Origin: Parachlamydiales bacterium
Lineage (GTDB): Bacteria > Chlamydiota > Chlamydiia > Chlamydiales > JABDDJ01
DNA: 64,000 nt
Reading direction: 5' to 3'
Assembly: GCA_041671045.1 (NCBI GenBank)
Contig: JBAZCF010000010.1
Span: 62,001 to 126,000 of the forward strand
The notes below the pieces were generated by a model. It saw only the letters and a list, made by a program, of their open reading frames with translations, was not told the origin of the DNA and did no database searches. Position numbers and translations under genes: made by a program. This document shows, piece after piece, positions 1 through 8,641 of this stretch. Positions within the stretch are counted from its first letter, which is position 1. Each line of letters begins with the position of its first letter.

Positions 1-1
1 T

Positions 2-619
2 GGACCGGCAAGAGAAAAACTTAAGGATTTTATTAATAAAAATTCAGTGCACCATTCCAGAATTATTCATATGATATTTGCGTATTATGAAATAATAATT
101 CTTTTTCCAGCTAATACACCTGATTTCTGTGTAATTAATTCAATCAAGTCAGTAATTGGTGAAGAAACCGCACTTGCAAAACCATTGAGAGCCATTATAG
201 ACCCTGAAAGATTAAATTTATTCATAGCCTATAAAGATTCAGCTTTTGAAGGCTATTCAGAAACTAAAATGGGCAATAAATCTTGGGAAATGCTGACCTT
301 AGATGAGCAAATAGACCTTGCCCAACAATATCTTCGAGAAAATCCTCTTTCTATATTCTATTCGTTTGGCGATGTCCGACATCCTGATTTTGATAAATGT
401 CGTAATAAAGAAGAAGAGTATGAAGACGAGGAGTCATTCGTAAAAGCACTGGAATTCTTTTATTATGTGTCTAAATATCAAGCGTTTTGCAAAGGCTACA
501 CCATTAAGCAAGCTCAGGAGCTTGCAGATCCAGTAAGCTGTGGTTTAACACGCTTTGCTGAATATAAGCAGCTTGCTGATATAGCCAAAGAAAGAAATAT
601 CAAAAATCCTTTTGAATAA
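2..619 (+). CDS. Hypothetical protein, 5' end outside window
   Basis: The reading frame is open without a stop from the first bases of the window, so the gene probably starts upstream; a GTG at 47 and an ATG at 71 are internal candidates with no convincing ribosome binding site. The visible part is about 205 residues, soluble and acidic, with a Glu/Asp-rich patch around DKCRNKEEEYEDEE and a predicted mostly helical C-terminus. I see no signal peptide and recognise no family. It stands alone, about 150 bases before the next gene on the same strand. That it is coding rests on length and ordinary codon use only. Confidence 0.55.
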   Translation, partial: GPAREKLKDFINKNSVHHSRIIHMIFAYYEIIILFPANTPDFCVINSIKSVIGEETALAKPLRAIIDPERLNLFIAYKDSAFEGYSETKMGNKSWEMLTLDEQIDLAQQYLRENPLSIFYSFGDVRHPDFDKCRNKEEEYEDEESFVKALEFFYYVSKYQAFCKGYTIKQAQELADPVSCGLTRFAEYKQLADIAKERNIKNPFE

Positions 620-630
620 AAAAACAATAA

Positions 631-729
631 TCTTTAAATAAAATAAGATTCCAATGGTTGTTTATTACATTATGCATAAGTATTATCCGATATATTAACA
701 AACATTTTTGTAAATGTTTATTGTTTTGA
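631..729 (+). pseudogene. Decayed paralogue fragment of the downstream membrane protein
   Basis: Between the first two genes a short open stretch translates to NKIRFQWLFITLC, which matches NKIRFQWLIITIC inside the next gene (codons from about 855). At DNA level 636-659 and 854-877 agree at 23 of 24 bases. The fragment has stops on both sides and no start, so it reads as the remnant of a tandem duplicate of the membrane-protein gene. The resemblance fades after about 15 codons. Confidence 0.45.
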
Positions 730-773
730 CGACGCCATTTCATATATCTATGCCCTGTTATTGATCAATATTA

Positions 774-1460
774 ATGAAAAAAATACTGACATTTATCTAT
801 AATCACGTTCAATCTATAAGAATGAAACGAGATTTAAAGATGACAGAATATGAAAATAAAATAAGATTTCAATGGTTAATCATCACAATATGTAACGCCT
901 TACTTCCACTATTTGTTTTAACATCGATTATATGTTGGGGATTTATTAATGATATTGAAATTACTTCGCCTTATATGGTTATTCTATTAGCAGCAGTTGT
1001 TATTATGCCCCTCTCAACTTATGTCGGCATACACTGCGCTTATAGAAAATTTGGAACTGTTTATCTCATGTTATGTCTGATATTTAGTCCTTTTAGCTTT
1101 TTCTATAACTCTATTAGAGATTGGTATAGCTTACCAACTCTTACTGATGAACAATTTCCCTCCTCTTTACGCATCCTTTTAACGTGCTTATTTATTCTAT
1201 CCATACTCCTCTTCATTGCGTGGTATTATTTAAGCTACAAATTACGCCAAGTTAACAAACAAATACAAAAACGTAAAATCTTAGAATCTGAAGAGTTTCA
1301 AAACGCCTCCATCATTATTCGAGACGCTTCTGATCTGGATGACCTGAATCACAAGTTTCACAATATTATATCAGATCCTAGTCCTGGTGCATGGGTAGAT
1401 GAATTAAGCATGGTCTATAATGAAAGAAAAACATCATTAGAGAACACCACTTCTGCATAA
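774..1460 (+). CDS. Hypothetical integral membrane protein
   Basis: A 228-residue protein with an N-terminal cytoplasmic stretch and about four hydrophobic segments (roughly residues 33-57, 65-85, 92-112 and 132-154), followed by a charged, probably cytoplasmic tail of about 70 residues beginning KLRQVNKQIQKRK. No family is recognised. Start choice is uncertain: ATGs at 774, 822 and 840 are all possible and none has a strong Shine-Dalgarno sequence. A piece of a related gene lies just upstream (631-729), which suggests a small paralogous family. The 3' end faces the DUF899 gene with only about 20 bases between them. Confidence 0.6.
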   Translation: MKKILTFIYNHVQSIRMKRDLKMTEYENKIRFQWLIITICNALLPLFVLTSIICWGFINDIEITSPYMVILLAAVVIMPLSTYVGIHCAYRKFGTVYLMLCLIFSPFSFFYNSIRDWYSLPTLTDEQFPSSLRILLTCLFILSILLFIAWYYLSYKLRQVNKQIQKRKILESEEFQNASIIIRDASDLDDLNHKFHNIISDPSPGAWVDELSMVYNERKTSLENTTSA

Positions 1461-1481
1461 CTTCAGGGACAAAATGGGAGT

Positions 1482-2255
1482 TCAGCTTTTATCATATTCA
1501 TCGTGGCGCCGCCACCAAAAACCTTTTTCGTTGCGCCCCTTAGGCGCACGGTCGAGCCATTGGTACATATTCCAAAGACCGTCCAGACCACGTGCAAAGG
1601 TAGAATAAGTATGGTAAACGATGCCCTTATCAAGCACAAAAGCGCTCATGCCGGGCCTTTCGCGCATATAGGTAGGGACATCGGTTCCGGTCGTTGCCGC
1701 CATAGCAGCTACGGGTCCTTCATTTCCACGCAACTCTTGACCCACTTTAGCCCCAGGTTCTGTACGGTAGTTATATTCAACAGTGCCTTCGTTCTGTTGC
1801 TCCTCGGTGATTGAAACGGTGAAATCATAATTGAAGTCACTTCCAAAGGAAGAGGCCCAGGGAAAAGTCCATCCCATTCTTTGTTTGTAACCCTGCAGCT
1901 TTATAAGGGGAGCCCGCGACACCGCCCAAAGCATTACATCATGATTGGCCAGATGACAAGTAATGCCTTCGAATCCGTCTGCAATCGATGAGCAAGACGG
2001 GCAACCGTCAGTATATTCAGGAGCGAACATGAAGTGGTAAATCAGGAGCTGGGAGCGCCCTTTGAAGAGGTCTGCCAATAAGACACTTCCGTCCTCCGTC
2101 TCGAATCGATATTCCTTGTCGACCTGAACCCAAGGAAGTTCTTGACGTTGCCGCGACAACTCGTCGCTACGCTTCGTAAGTTCTTTTTCCGCCGCAAGAA
2201 GCTTAAGTCGTGCTGCGAGCCACTCTTTCCTTGTCCCTGTCAGATGATTTGTCAT
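1482..2255 (-). CDS. DUF899 family thioredoxin-like protein
   Basis: A 257-residue protein of the DUF899 family, a thioredoxin-fold group related to AhpC/TSA whose exact reaction is not established. It shows the family layout: a helical N-terminus with KEWLAARLKLLAAEKELT, the GRSQLLIYHFMFAP strand, a CPSC dithiol at residues 85-88, and the C-terminal VYHTYSTFARGLDGLWNMYQWLD signature. The CPSC pair suggests redox activity. The start is supported by a GGAAGAAAT ribosome binding site just upstream. Length is typical of the family. No signal peptide, so it is probably cytosolic. It is monocistronic, converging on the membrane-protein gene. Confidence 0.9.
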   Translation of the reverse strand: MTNHLTGTRKEWLAARLKLLAAEKELTKRSDELSRQRQELPWVQVDKEYRFETEDGSVLLADLFKGRSQLLIYHFMFAPEYTDGCPSCSSIADGFEGITCHLANHDVMLWAVSRAPLIKLQGYKQRMGWTFPWASSFGSDFNYDFTVSITEEQQNEGTVEYNYRTEPGAKVGQELRGNEGPVAAMAATTGTDVPTYMRERPGMSAFVLDKGIVYHTYSTFARGLDGLWNMYQWLDRAPKGRNEKGFWWRRHDEYDKS

Positions 2256-2357
2256 ATTTCTTCCAGACCTCTCGCTGTCATATAAAATTAATCTATGAAT
2301 TATTTAATTACATGTCTCGATGGATAGTTGCAAGTCATAGTTTAAAGAAAGGGCGAG

Positions 2358-3113
2358 CTACCCTTGTAAACTTAACCATAAAGTGCGGGAACTTAATCCA
2401 ATAATTAAAAAACCCACAGTTAGTAAAAGCACCTTAACTGGTATGTATTTACATAACAATGCCCCGAAAGGCGAAGCAATAGCGCCGCCGAGAGCTAATG
2501 CAGCAATTACCTGCCAGCCAATGATTACATTACTAAGAAAAAATGTAATGGATACTGTGGTTGCAATAAAAACTTCACAAGCATTCACACTTCCTATTGT
2601 CGTCCTTGCATCAAGACCACGGGCAAGCAGAGTTGAGGTGATAATGGGGCCCCATCCTCCCCCTCCTATTGCATCCATAAACGCACCTCCAAAACCTAAC
2701 GGGATTAAATGATGCGTGACGGCCACTGGGGGAAATACTGTAAAAGCCTTACTGATGATGATAAATCCCATCACTAGAAGATAAACAGCAATAATCGGTT
2801 TTATGACACTTCCATCAATATACGTTAACATGAAAGCTCCTAAAATCGCTCCTATGATTCCCGGAACTAGTAATTTAAAAAAAAGAGACTTATCTACATT
2901 TCCCAGTTGGTGATGTGCAAGTGCTGAAAAACCGGTCGTAATGCATTCCGCTGCGTGAGTAATAGCGCTTGCAGTTACAGGCGGAAACCCAAAACTAAGA
3001 AGAAAACTTGTCGTAGTAACACCATAAGCCATCCCTAAAGCCCCATCGATTACCTGAGCTAAAAAGCCTATTACTAAAAAAATCCAAAAATCGTCCATCA
3101 TTCTTAATCTCAT
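2358..3113 (-). CDS. TauE/SafE (DUF81) family sulfite/anion exporter
   Basis: A 251-residue, very hydrophobic protein with about seven or eight membrane segments and the two Gly/Pro-rich motifs of the TauE/SafE family: QVIDGALGMAYGV near the N-terminus and GGAFMDAIGGGGWGPI in the middle. Members move sulfite, sulfoacetate or related anions across the inner membrane; the substrate here cannot be told from sequence. A start at the internal MMDD (3101) is equally possible. It follows the DUF2071 gene on the same strand after 27 bases, so the two may be cotranscribed. Confidence 0.88.
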   Translation of the reverse strand: MRLRMMDDFWIFLVIGFLAQVIDGALGMAYGVTTTSFLLSFGFPPVTASAITHAAECITTGFSALAHHQLGNVDKSLFFKLLVPGIIGAILGAFMLTYIDGSVIKPIIAVYLLVMGFIIISKAFTVFPPVAVTHHLIPLGFGGAFMDAIGGGGWGPIITSTLLARGLDARTTIGSVNACEVFIATTVSITFFLSNVIIGWQVIAALALGGAIASPFGALLCKYIPVKVLLLTVGFLIIGLSSRTLWLSLQG

Positions 3114-3140
3114 AATTAAATTAATTTTTATATACTTAAA

Positions 3141-3860
3141 TCAGCCCACTGTAACTCGTTCTCCCTTATAAACTAGGACATCTGATCCTTCTGCCAAAAA
3201 TGAGGACGCAGGTTTCTCTTCCAAAAAAGGAGCAAAAACAGGACCATACAGACTTTCCATATCAACAGCTACATCACATAGTTCAGCATTCCAAATACGC
3301 CAAGGTAGGTGTTCGACTTGATATTCCAGTGTACCTCCATCCCGTTGAACACTATATCCCCAGTAATGCTCGGACATAAATTCCTCTTCAGACCCACTTA
3401 TAAGAGGATGAGGTTCTCCTTGACACTGTAAGGCGATTTTCTGCCATTTCCCTTTGAATTCCCATTGATACTCTACGGAGATGTGTGTTGTTTGCTTATT
3501 TATGAGGTGCTTCATCGGAAGAGCGACATATTTTTCGTTGTAGAAACGACGCGCAATATAAGCAATCCCCCATCTAGGAACAATCTCTTTAATAAACACT
3601 ACTCCGCGGCGTCCGTCATCATTCTTTTTGACATAGAAACGTAAATTAACTTCTTCGAAATCTCTGTGAAAAGGAATGGGAAATCCTCTTATAAAAGTAT
3701 CAAGAAACATAAATCCCACAAGACTGACATAGGCTTTGCCATTCAAAAGATCAATCTGGGTGCCTTGTGGAATGAACGGGGTCAATATAGAGGGATCAAT
3801 TTCATAATTGATCATCGCAAGATATTTCCACTTAGCTGACAGAAAGGGTTCTAAAGCCAT
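3141..3860 (-). CDS. DUF2071 (YqjF-like) protein
   Basis: A 239-residue protein matching the YqjF/DUF2071 family, recognised by WKYLAMINYEIDP near the start, the phrase KAYVSLVGFMFLDT, and NLRFYVKKNDDGRRGVVFIKE followed by RRFYNEKY. The fold is related to acetoacetate decarboxylase, but the biochemical role is unknown. There is no signal peptide. It is the upstream gene of a likely two-gene unit with the TauE-like exporter. The 190 bases up to the divergent hydrolase gene at 4050 would hold both promoters; I could not assign them confidently. Confidence 0.85.
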   Translation of the reverse strand: MALEPFLSAKWKYLAMINYEIDPSILTPFIPQGTQIDLLNGKAYVSLVGFMFLDTFIRGFPIPFHRDFEEVNLRFYVKKNDDGRRGVVFIKEIVPRWGIAYIARRFYNEKYVALPMKHLINKQTTHISVEYQWEFKGKWQKIALQCQGEPHPLISGSEEEFMSEHYWGYSVQRDGGTLEYQVEHLPWRIWNAELCDVAVDMESLYGPVFAPFLEEKPASSFLAEGSDVLVYKGERVTVG

Positions 3861-4049
3861 CTTTTAAGCCTTTTTATGCATTTAACAACTCTAATAGACT
3901 TCTTTCGAAACCAATATTATTCTTTATTAATGGAGTAAACCCTATTTAATTTAATAGTTCTTCTGAAGCAAGGAAAAGTCTATAAAAGTTTTTTTGTATA
4001 CAAGTGATTTAGTTCAAGATAACAAGATAGGAAATGGGACACATAGAAC

Positions 4050-5015
4050 ATGAAACAAAAACTTAGGCTTCTTCTACTAACAGTCGCAATGACATTTTCT
4101 CATATGTTTGCCACAGGCACTGAAACTAAACAGAATTCTTACTTAGAAGGAAAATCTTTGGGCTATTCTAGTTTAGTCGATATCGGTGATGGGCGCAAAA
4201 TGTATCTGGAATGTCAAGGGACCGGCTCTCCTACTGTGGTGCTTATCTCCGGACGTACCGATCGCTCCGATATTTGGAAAACTGTAGCTAATACGGCTGC
4301 ATCAGGTCTAAGCGTATTCCCGGCAGTCGCACAGTTCACACGAGTCTGCTCCTATGATCGCCCAGGGACAGTTAAAATCACAGGCAACCACATTGAATCT
4401 AGCCGTTCTACTTCAGTGCCTCAGCCGACCACTCCCAAGAACGCAGTAGCTGACCTTCATAAATTACTGACTGCAGCCAAGGTGCCTGGCCCTTATATCT
4501 TAGTGGGACACTCCTATGGAGGATTGATCGCAAGGCTGTATGCGGATACTTATTCCAACGAAGTTGCCGGTATAGTCCTTATAGATACCCTTACTGAGTT
4601 TATGTATGACTCTTTACCCCAAAATCAACAGGCACTATGGATCCGCCTCAATAGCCACTATTCACCGGATCTGGATAAATACACAACCCAAGAGAAAACA
4701 GACTTCGTGCCTAGCTTTGAGCAGCTTCGCGACTCTCCTGCATCGCAACCATTACCGGCAATCATACTCACATCAGACCAAACGTACGACTTTAAGTCTC
4801 TGATCTCCCAAGGCATCTTACCCCCTGACACCCCGGTGAATTTCGGACCTATCGTCTTTCAGGCCCATCTTCTAGGTCAGAAGCGATTGACAAATGTTCT
4901 GAAGGCCAAACAAATTACAAATACACATGCGGGACACTATATCCAAACTGAACAGCCGCAACTCGTGATCGAGGCGATCGGTGAAGTCGTCGAACAAGTG
5001 CGTAATAACAAATGA
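4050..5015 (+). CDS. Secreted alpha/beta hydrolase
   Basis: A 321-residue alpha/beta hydrolase with an N-terminal signal peptide (first 22 or so residues, cleavage probably after MFATG). The nucleophile elbow GHSYGGLIARLYA carries the catalytic serine, and THAGHYIQ near the C-terminus supplies the histidine. VVLISGRTDRSDIW takes the place of the usual HGxxG oxyanion segment. Related proteins act as esterases or peptidases; the substrate is unknown. It appears monocistronic, with a hairpin and T-run 180 bases downstream. Confidence is high for fold and export, low for substrate. Confidence 0.85.
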   Translation: MKQKLRLLLLTVAMTFSHMFATGTETKQNSYLEGKSLGYSSLVDIGDGRKMYLECQGTGSPTVVLISGRTDRSDIWKTVANTAASGLSVFPAVAQFTRVCSYDRPGTVKITGNHIESSRSTSVPQPTTPKNAVADLHKLLTAAKVPGPYILVGHSYGGLIARLYADTYSNEVAGIVLIDTLTEFMYDSLPQNQQALWIRLNSHYSPDLDKYTTQEKTDFVPSFEQLRDSPASQPLPAIILTSDQTYDFKSLISQGILPPDTPVNFGPIVFQAHLLGQKRLTNVLKAKQITNTHAGHYIQTEQPQLVIEAIGEVVEQVRNNK

Positions 5016-5196
5016 TGGGGCTCTCGTAGCTTTCAGGCATTCCAAACCTGAGCTTCAAGTCACTACTGCAGATCGTCGCTGCCAATATTGCCCGTCTTCT
5101 GCTTCAATTACTGTGGATGCAGCGTGGTAGTTACTCATTTAGAAGGAAGGACTTTATGGGTTTCAATACCTAGAAAGGTGCATATGCAATACCCAT

Positions 5197-5222
5197 AGAC
5201 GCTCTTGATAGGAGTGTCTTTT
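5197..5222 (+). terminator. Possible intrinsic terminator
   Basis: AGACGCTC (5197-5204) pairs with GAGTGTCT (5212-5219) with one G-U pair and a 7-base loop, followed by TTTT. It lies between the secreted hydrolase and the binding-protein gene. The rest of 5016-5282 shows no gene. Confidence 0.4.
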
Positions 5223-5282
5223 AATGTTAGACAAACAGCGCAAATTCTCTTATATCAAAGCTTTGATTCATAAGGAGTCCTA

Positions 5283-6422
5283 ATGAGACAATTTCCGCTC
5301 TTTTTCTTATTCATTATTGCAGTTTTATTGCTCCCTCCGCACAGATGCCAAAGCGAAGGATTAACCAAAAATAGCGATATTAAAGTTGCAGTATTTATCG
5401 ACCTAAATGGCGTGCAAGGATCTTTAGGGCAGCAAGCATTAAACGGTTTTTTACTTGGGTGGCAGACTGCTCCTCCGCACCTTACCCAGCGCATATTTCT
5501 TAAGATTGTTAACGCTAAATCCAATCTAGAATTAACACAGTACTTAGCAGAGCAAATTGCTCCAACAGTCGATATTGCAGCAGGGTTTACCGATAATAAT
5601 TCGATCTATGCAGCCGGCAAAGCCTTTGAGAAATCCAAAGTACCCTTCCTCTCCATAGGAGCTACTGATCCTACCTTGCCTTCAAAATTTTCAAATTACG
5701 TCTTTCTAACTCCTTTTGGTGATAATTTGCAGGCTGAAGCAGCTGCTGAATTTGGATCTAAAACATTTGGCAAAACTTGCGCGATAGTGTGGGATAATAC
5801 ATCTGACTACACTCGCGGATTAAGATCTTATTTTAAATCCTATTTTGAAAAGATCAGCGGTAAGATTGTTCTAGAAGAATCTTTCGAAGGCGGTTGTTCG
5901 ATTAAAGAAATAGGTGAAAAGATCCACTCGCTAGAAATACAGCCTGATTTTATCTATCTTGCAACCTTGCCCGACTGTATTGGGGAGATTCTTTTTTCAT
6001 TGCGTTCTGCGAGTGTTAAACTCCCGGTCATCGGAGGAGATAGCTTTGATACTCCTACGCTAAAGACCGAAGCACGCAATAATGTTTGGTATACAACTCA
6101 TGCATGGTTAAGTACCGAAAATAAAGACCCTGCTATAGAAAATTTCTTAAAGCTTTATTCGCAAGCTTATCAAACAGCACCTACCCATTCATTTGCGGCT
6201 TTAGGTTTTGATTCTGCAAATCTTATTTTACAAACAATTCAACAAACACAACACGCTACCTCTACAACTCTTCTTAAACGGCTTGAAGAGACCCAGGATT
6301 TCCCTGGTGCCACAGGTAAAATCACCTTCACACATTCAGAACATAATCCTAATAAACCTGTGTGGATCATGCAGATTAAAGAGGGTGAAACCTCTCTAGC
6401 ACAGGAATATATTAGAGAATAG
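5283..6422 (+). CDS. Periplasmic branched-chain amino-acid-type binding protein
   Basis: A 379-residue exported protein with a signal peptide (residues 1-25, hydrophobic core FFLFIIAVLLL) and the type I periplasmic-binding fold of the LivJ/LivK-like family (Peripla_BP_6). Recognisable pieces are VAVFIDLNGVQGSLGQQALNG at the ligand site, DNNSIYAAGKAFEKSKVPFLSIGA, and FAALGFDSANLILQTI with GATGKITF near the C-terminus. It would capture a small amino acid or analogue for an ABC importer, but no permease or ATPase lies beside it, so its transporter must be encoded elsewhere or it acts as a sensor. A TAAGGAG ribosome binding site precedes the ATG. Confidence 0.88.
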   Translation: MRQFPLFFLFIIAVLLLPPHRCQSEGLTKNSDIKVAVFIDLNGVQGSLGQQALNGFLLGWQTAPPHLTQRIFLKIVNAKSNLELTQYLAEQIAPTVDIAAGFTDNNSIYAAGKAFEKSKVPFLSIGATDPTLPSKFSNYVFLTPFGDNLQAEAAAEFGSKTFGKTCAIVWDNTSDYTRGLRSYFKSYFEKISGKIVLEESFEGGCSIKEIGEKIHSLEIQPDFIYLATLPDCIGEILFSLRSASVKLPVIGGDSFDTPTLKTEARNNVWYTTHAWLSTENKDPAIENFLKLYSQAYQTAPTHSFAALGFDSANLILQTIQQTQHATSTTLLKRLEETQDFPGATGKITFTHSEHNPNKPVWIMQIKEGETSLAQEYIRE

Positions 6423-6440
6423 TAGGCATTATATAAGACA

Positions 6441-6512
6441 GATAGCCCTCGATAAATCGAGGGCTATTAAAGTTGTGATAAGCCGCCGTATTCCTATACT
6501 AGGACAAGCTTT
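6441..6512 (+). repeat. Two-hairpin intergenic repeat, copy A
   Basis: An 11-bp perfect stem (ATAGCCCTCGA at 6442-6452 with its complement at 6457-6467, loop TAAA) is followed by a degenerate second hairpin and TATACTAGGACAAG. The same architecture and much of the sequence recur at 55266-55332 after secG. It sits between convergent genes and could act as a bidirectional terminator. Confidence 0.65.
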
Positions 6513-6541
6513 GCTTACCACAAGCGACGGAGATAATCGAC

Positions 6542-7222
6542 TTACTCGCTGCAAATGGTATAGGTTATGCCTAGGCCGACGGAATGGTTGAAGATGTACG
6601 TCAGAGGCCCGCCATGCCATTTGTATTCTATTGAAACATTAGTGCAAGGTGTTAAACGATAGCCTACACCAACAATGACTTGCCACGCGAAGCCATTCTT
6701 AGAATCTTCGAAAGCATGCTGAAGATCATAGCCTGCACCTAGGCCAAAAATAGGTGTAATACATGTGCAGATTCCAAAATCCTCTAGCGGGATGTCCCAT
6801 AGCAAATTGACCATAAGCGATGAATTGCGGTAGTTTTCACCTTTAGGTTTCTTTTTATGCCAAGGGTTATTGCAGCCAGGGAAGACACAACCCGGGAAAT
6901 TGCACCAAGGAATCTTTATCTCCTTAATTTTGTTCCATCGATAGGCATATTCAAATTCCCAACGTATCCCATGGCACCAACGGTATCCTAATGAACCTGA
7001 AGCGATATATCCGTTATTATACCTATAGTCAAAACCAAACTCATCATCGGTTCCAGAAGCACCTACAAGAAAGTTGCCTCCAAATAACAGCTCAAAATAG
7101 GAACTATTGTCTTGTGAATCATCGTAGAGGTCTTCCATATGGAAAATGAATTCTTCTGCCTGGGCAGGGCCACTAATGGAAATCATGCATATTGTGATCA
7201 TCAACAAAAAGAAATTCTTCAT
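6542..7222 (-). CDS. Outer-membrane beta-barrel protein
   Basis: A 226-residue protein with a clear signal peptide (first 22 residues, ending PAQAEE). The mature part alternates aromatic and polar residues, typical of a small beta-barrel: FELLFGGNFLVGAS, GYIASGSLGYRW, RWEFEYAYRW, and a last strand NVSIEYKWHG then VGLGITYTICSE. It resembles the OmpA-like/porin-type 8-stranded barrel group. A loop at about residues 105-125 holds three Cys in CNFPGCVFPGC, unusual for such barrels but in keeping with disulfide-linked chlamydial envelopes. It has its own promoter region and no operon partner. Confidence 0.75.
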   Translation of the reverse strand: MKNFFLLMITICMISISGPAQAEEFIFHMEDLYDDSQDNSSYFELLFGGNFLVGASGTDDEFGFDYRYNNGYIASGSLGYRWCHGIRWEFEYAYRWNKIKEIKIPWCNFPGCVFPGCNNPWHKKKPKGENYRNSSLMVNLLWDIPLEDFGICTCITPIFGLGAGYDLQHAFEDSKNGFAWQVIVGVGYRLTPCTNVSIEYKWHGGPLTYIFNHSVGLGITYTICSE

Positions 7223-7318
7223 CTAAATCCCCTGCAAAATAATAATAGAAAATGCTCCAATGAGAAAAAAAATTCAATAAGTTTTAAATTTAATTTACAT
7301 GAGTTAGGTAAGGGATAA

Positions 7319-7492
7319 AACGTAAAAGACGGTAAGCTTATCGCATGGAAAACCAATGAAGCAGCTAAGCATTTGTGTATGTCAGCCGGATTCATTGGGG
7401 ATGAATCTATAAAACCTGAAGATTATGGCAGCTCGCATAATAAACGCTATGTTGGCTTTCGCTGCATCCTTCCCAGCAGGTCACCAACATAG
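7319..7492 (+). pseudogene. C-terminal gene fragment, weakly FGE/SUMF-like
   Basis: After a stop at 7316 the frame is open for 57 codons to a TAG at 7490. It reads protein-like: DGKLIAWKTNEAAKHLC and then SSHNKRYVGFRCILPS. The YVGFRC ending is weakly reminiscent of the formylglycine-generating-enzyme family C-terminus. No start codon with a ribosome binding site is present, so it looks like the 3' remnant of a deleted gene. The family assignment is a guess. Confidence 0.35.
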
Positions 7493-7501
7493 GATTACTA
7501 G

Positions 7502-8431
7502 TTAAGCAGATCTGATTAATGCAGGGATATCAACCACATCACCTGTTGTGTATGGCTCTAATTCTCCCCTGAAGTTATAGGCATAATGAGTGACTGGATT
7601 AAAAATAATACCTTTAATGAAATTCTCTAAAACCAAACAAATATTTAAGGTATTACTGACTTTTGAATCATTTAATTTATAAACATTAAATTTAACCTGA
7701 TCCGCTGAAGTGAACATGAGGTTCACACCGTATTTTAGGTCTTTAATGTGCCGCTGATAGAGATCTATTAAAGGTCCGCTTATTCTTTTGGAACTATCAA
7801 TACTTAACCCTGTCCTCACAGGAATGGCATTACCATTTTTATCAGCGATTCCTAGTTCTTGCTTTAGTACTAGGCCTCTACGAATTTTTGGGGAAAGGAT
7901 TTGAGGCGATTGAATAATTTTGGTCACAAGGAGTGTTAAACCACTAAATATTAATTTAGCTACCAATGCTTCTTTACTGCAGTAAAATGCAAAGAGTGGC
8001 GGAATTATAGTTGCAGAATAGGCAATATCGGCAAAACAGCCTCTTGCGTAGTAGGAAATATTTTTTATAGATGCTTCTAACCCACAAATTAGCGCTCCAT
8101 TCCTAAATCCTATACCATAAGGTATAACATAAAGTATGCCTGTTACAATATTTACAACTGTTCCCACACCATTGAAGACCAGTCCTATCGGAGCCACAGT
8201 CACTGCAGCACTGTAAGCGCATAGAACCTTTACTGCAAATGCGGGAATTGTCCTCAGCAAGGAAGCGTTATTCTCAACTAATGGAATATTATTATCCATA
8301 ATTGTCTTGAAGACTGAATCGGGACTGATATTTGTTAAATGCTTACTATTAGTTCTTACATCTCTAGGATTTAAAAAATCCGAATTGTTAATAAAATGGG
8401 AAAAAGAGAGTGCTAGAGATCCTGAAGGCAT
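7502..8431 (-). CDS. Hypothetical membrane protein with paired hydrophobic segments (Inc-like)
   Basis: A 309-residue protein, family not recognised. A polar N-terminus of about 60 residues is followed by two long hydrophobic stretches close together (about residues 64-105, TIPAFAVKVLCAYSAAVTVA through GILYVIPYGIGF) and a second pair around 135-180. The C-terminal 120 residues are soluble. The paired-hairpin layout is that of chlamydial inclusion-membrane proteins, which are type III secretion substrates, but such layout is not diagnostic. It is monocistronic and its 3' end abuts the gene fragment at 7319-7492. Confidence 0.6.
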   Translation of the reverse strand: MPSGSLALSFSHFINNSDFLNPRDVRTNSKHLTNISPDSVFKTIMDNNIPLVENNASLLRTIPAFAVKVLCAYSAAVTVAPIGLVFNGVGTVVNIVTGILYVIPYGIGFRNGALICGLEASIKNISYYARGCFADIAYSATIIPPLFAFYCSKEALVAKLIFSGLTLLVTKIIQSPQILSPKIRRGLVLKQELGIADKNGNAIPVRTGLSIDSSKRISGPLIDLYQRHIKDLKYGVNLMFTSADQVKFNVYKLNDSKVSNTLNICLVLENFIKGIIFNPVTHYAYNFRGELEPYTTGDVVDIPALIRSA

Positions 8432-8587
8432 TTGTCATCCTTGATGTGTGAACATTCGTAAATTAAGATTGTAAGAAATATAGCTATAAACCTGAAAACA
8501 TTCAATAAAACTATTCAAATACCCATTGGTTATTAAGCGCTTACACATTAATATTTAATTCTTTTCACACTTTAAGAAAAATACCAT

Positions 8588-8618
8588 TTGACCCTGACGT
8601 TACGTCACTCTCTACAAT
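8588..8618 (+). promoter_or_regulatory. MerR-type promoter with dyad operator
   Basis: TTGACC (-35, 8588-8593) and TACAAT (-10, 8613-8618) are separated by 19 bases, the long spacer typical of promoters activated by MerR-family DNA distortion. The spacer contains the perfect dyad TGACGT-T-ACGTCA (8595-8607). It lies directly ahead of the TipAS-type regulator gene, so autoregulation is expected. Confidence 0.8.
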
Positions 8619-8641
8619 TAGTGGTATTGATGGAGGACATC

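Noticed and set aside
8588..8641. TTG start extending the MerR protein by 18 residues
   Set aside because: That stretch is the -35/-10 promoter with its dyad, and the ATG at 8642 has a good ribosome binding site and matches family N-termini.
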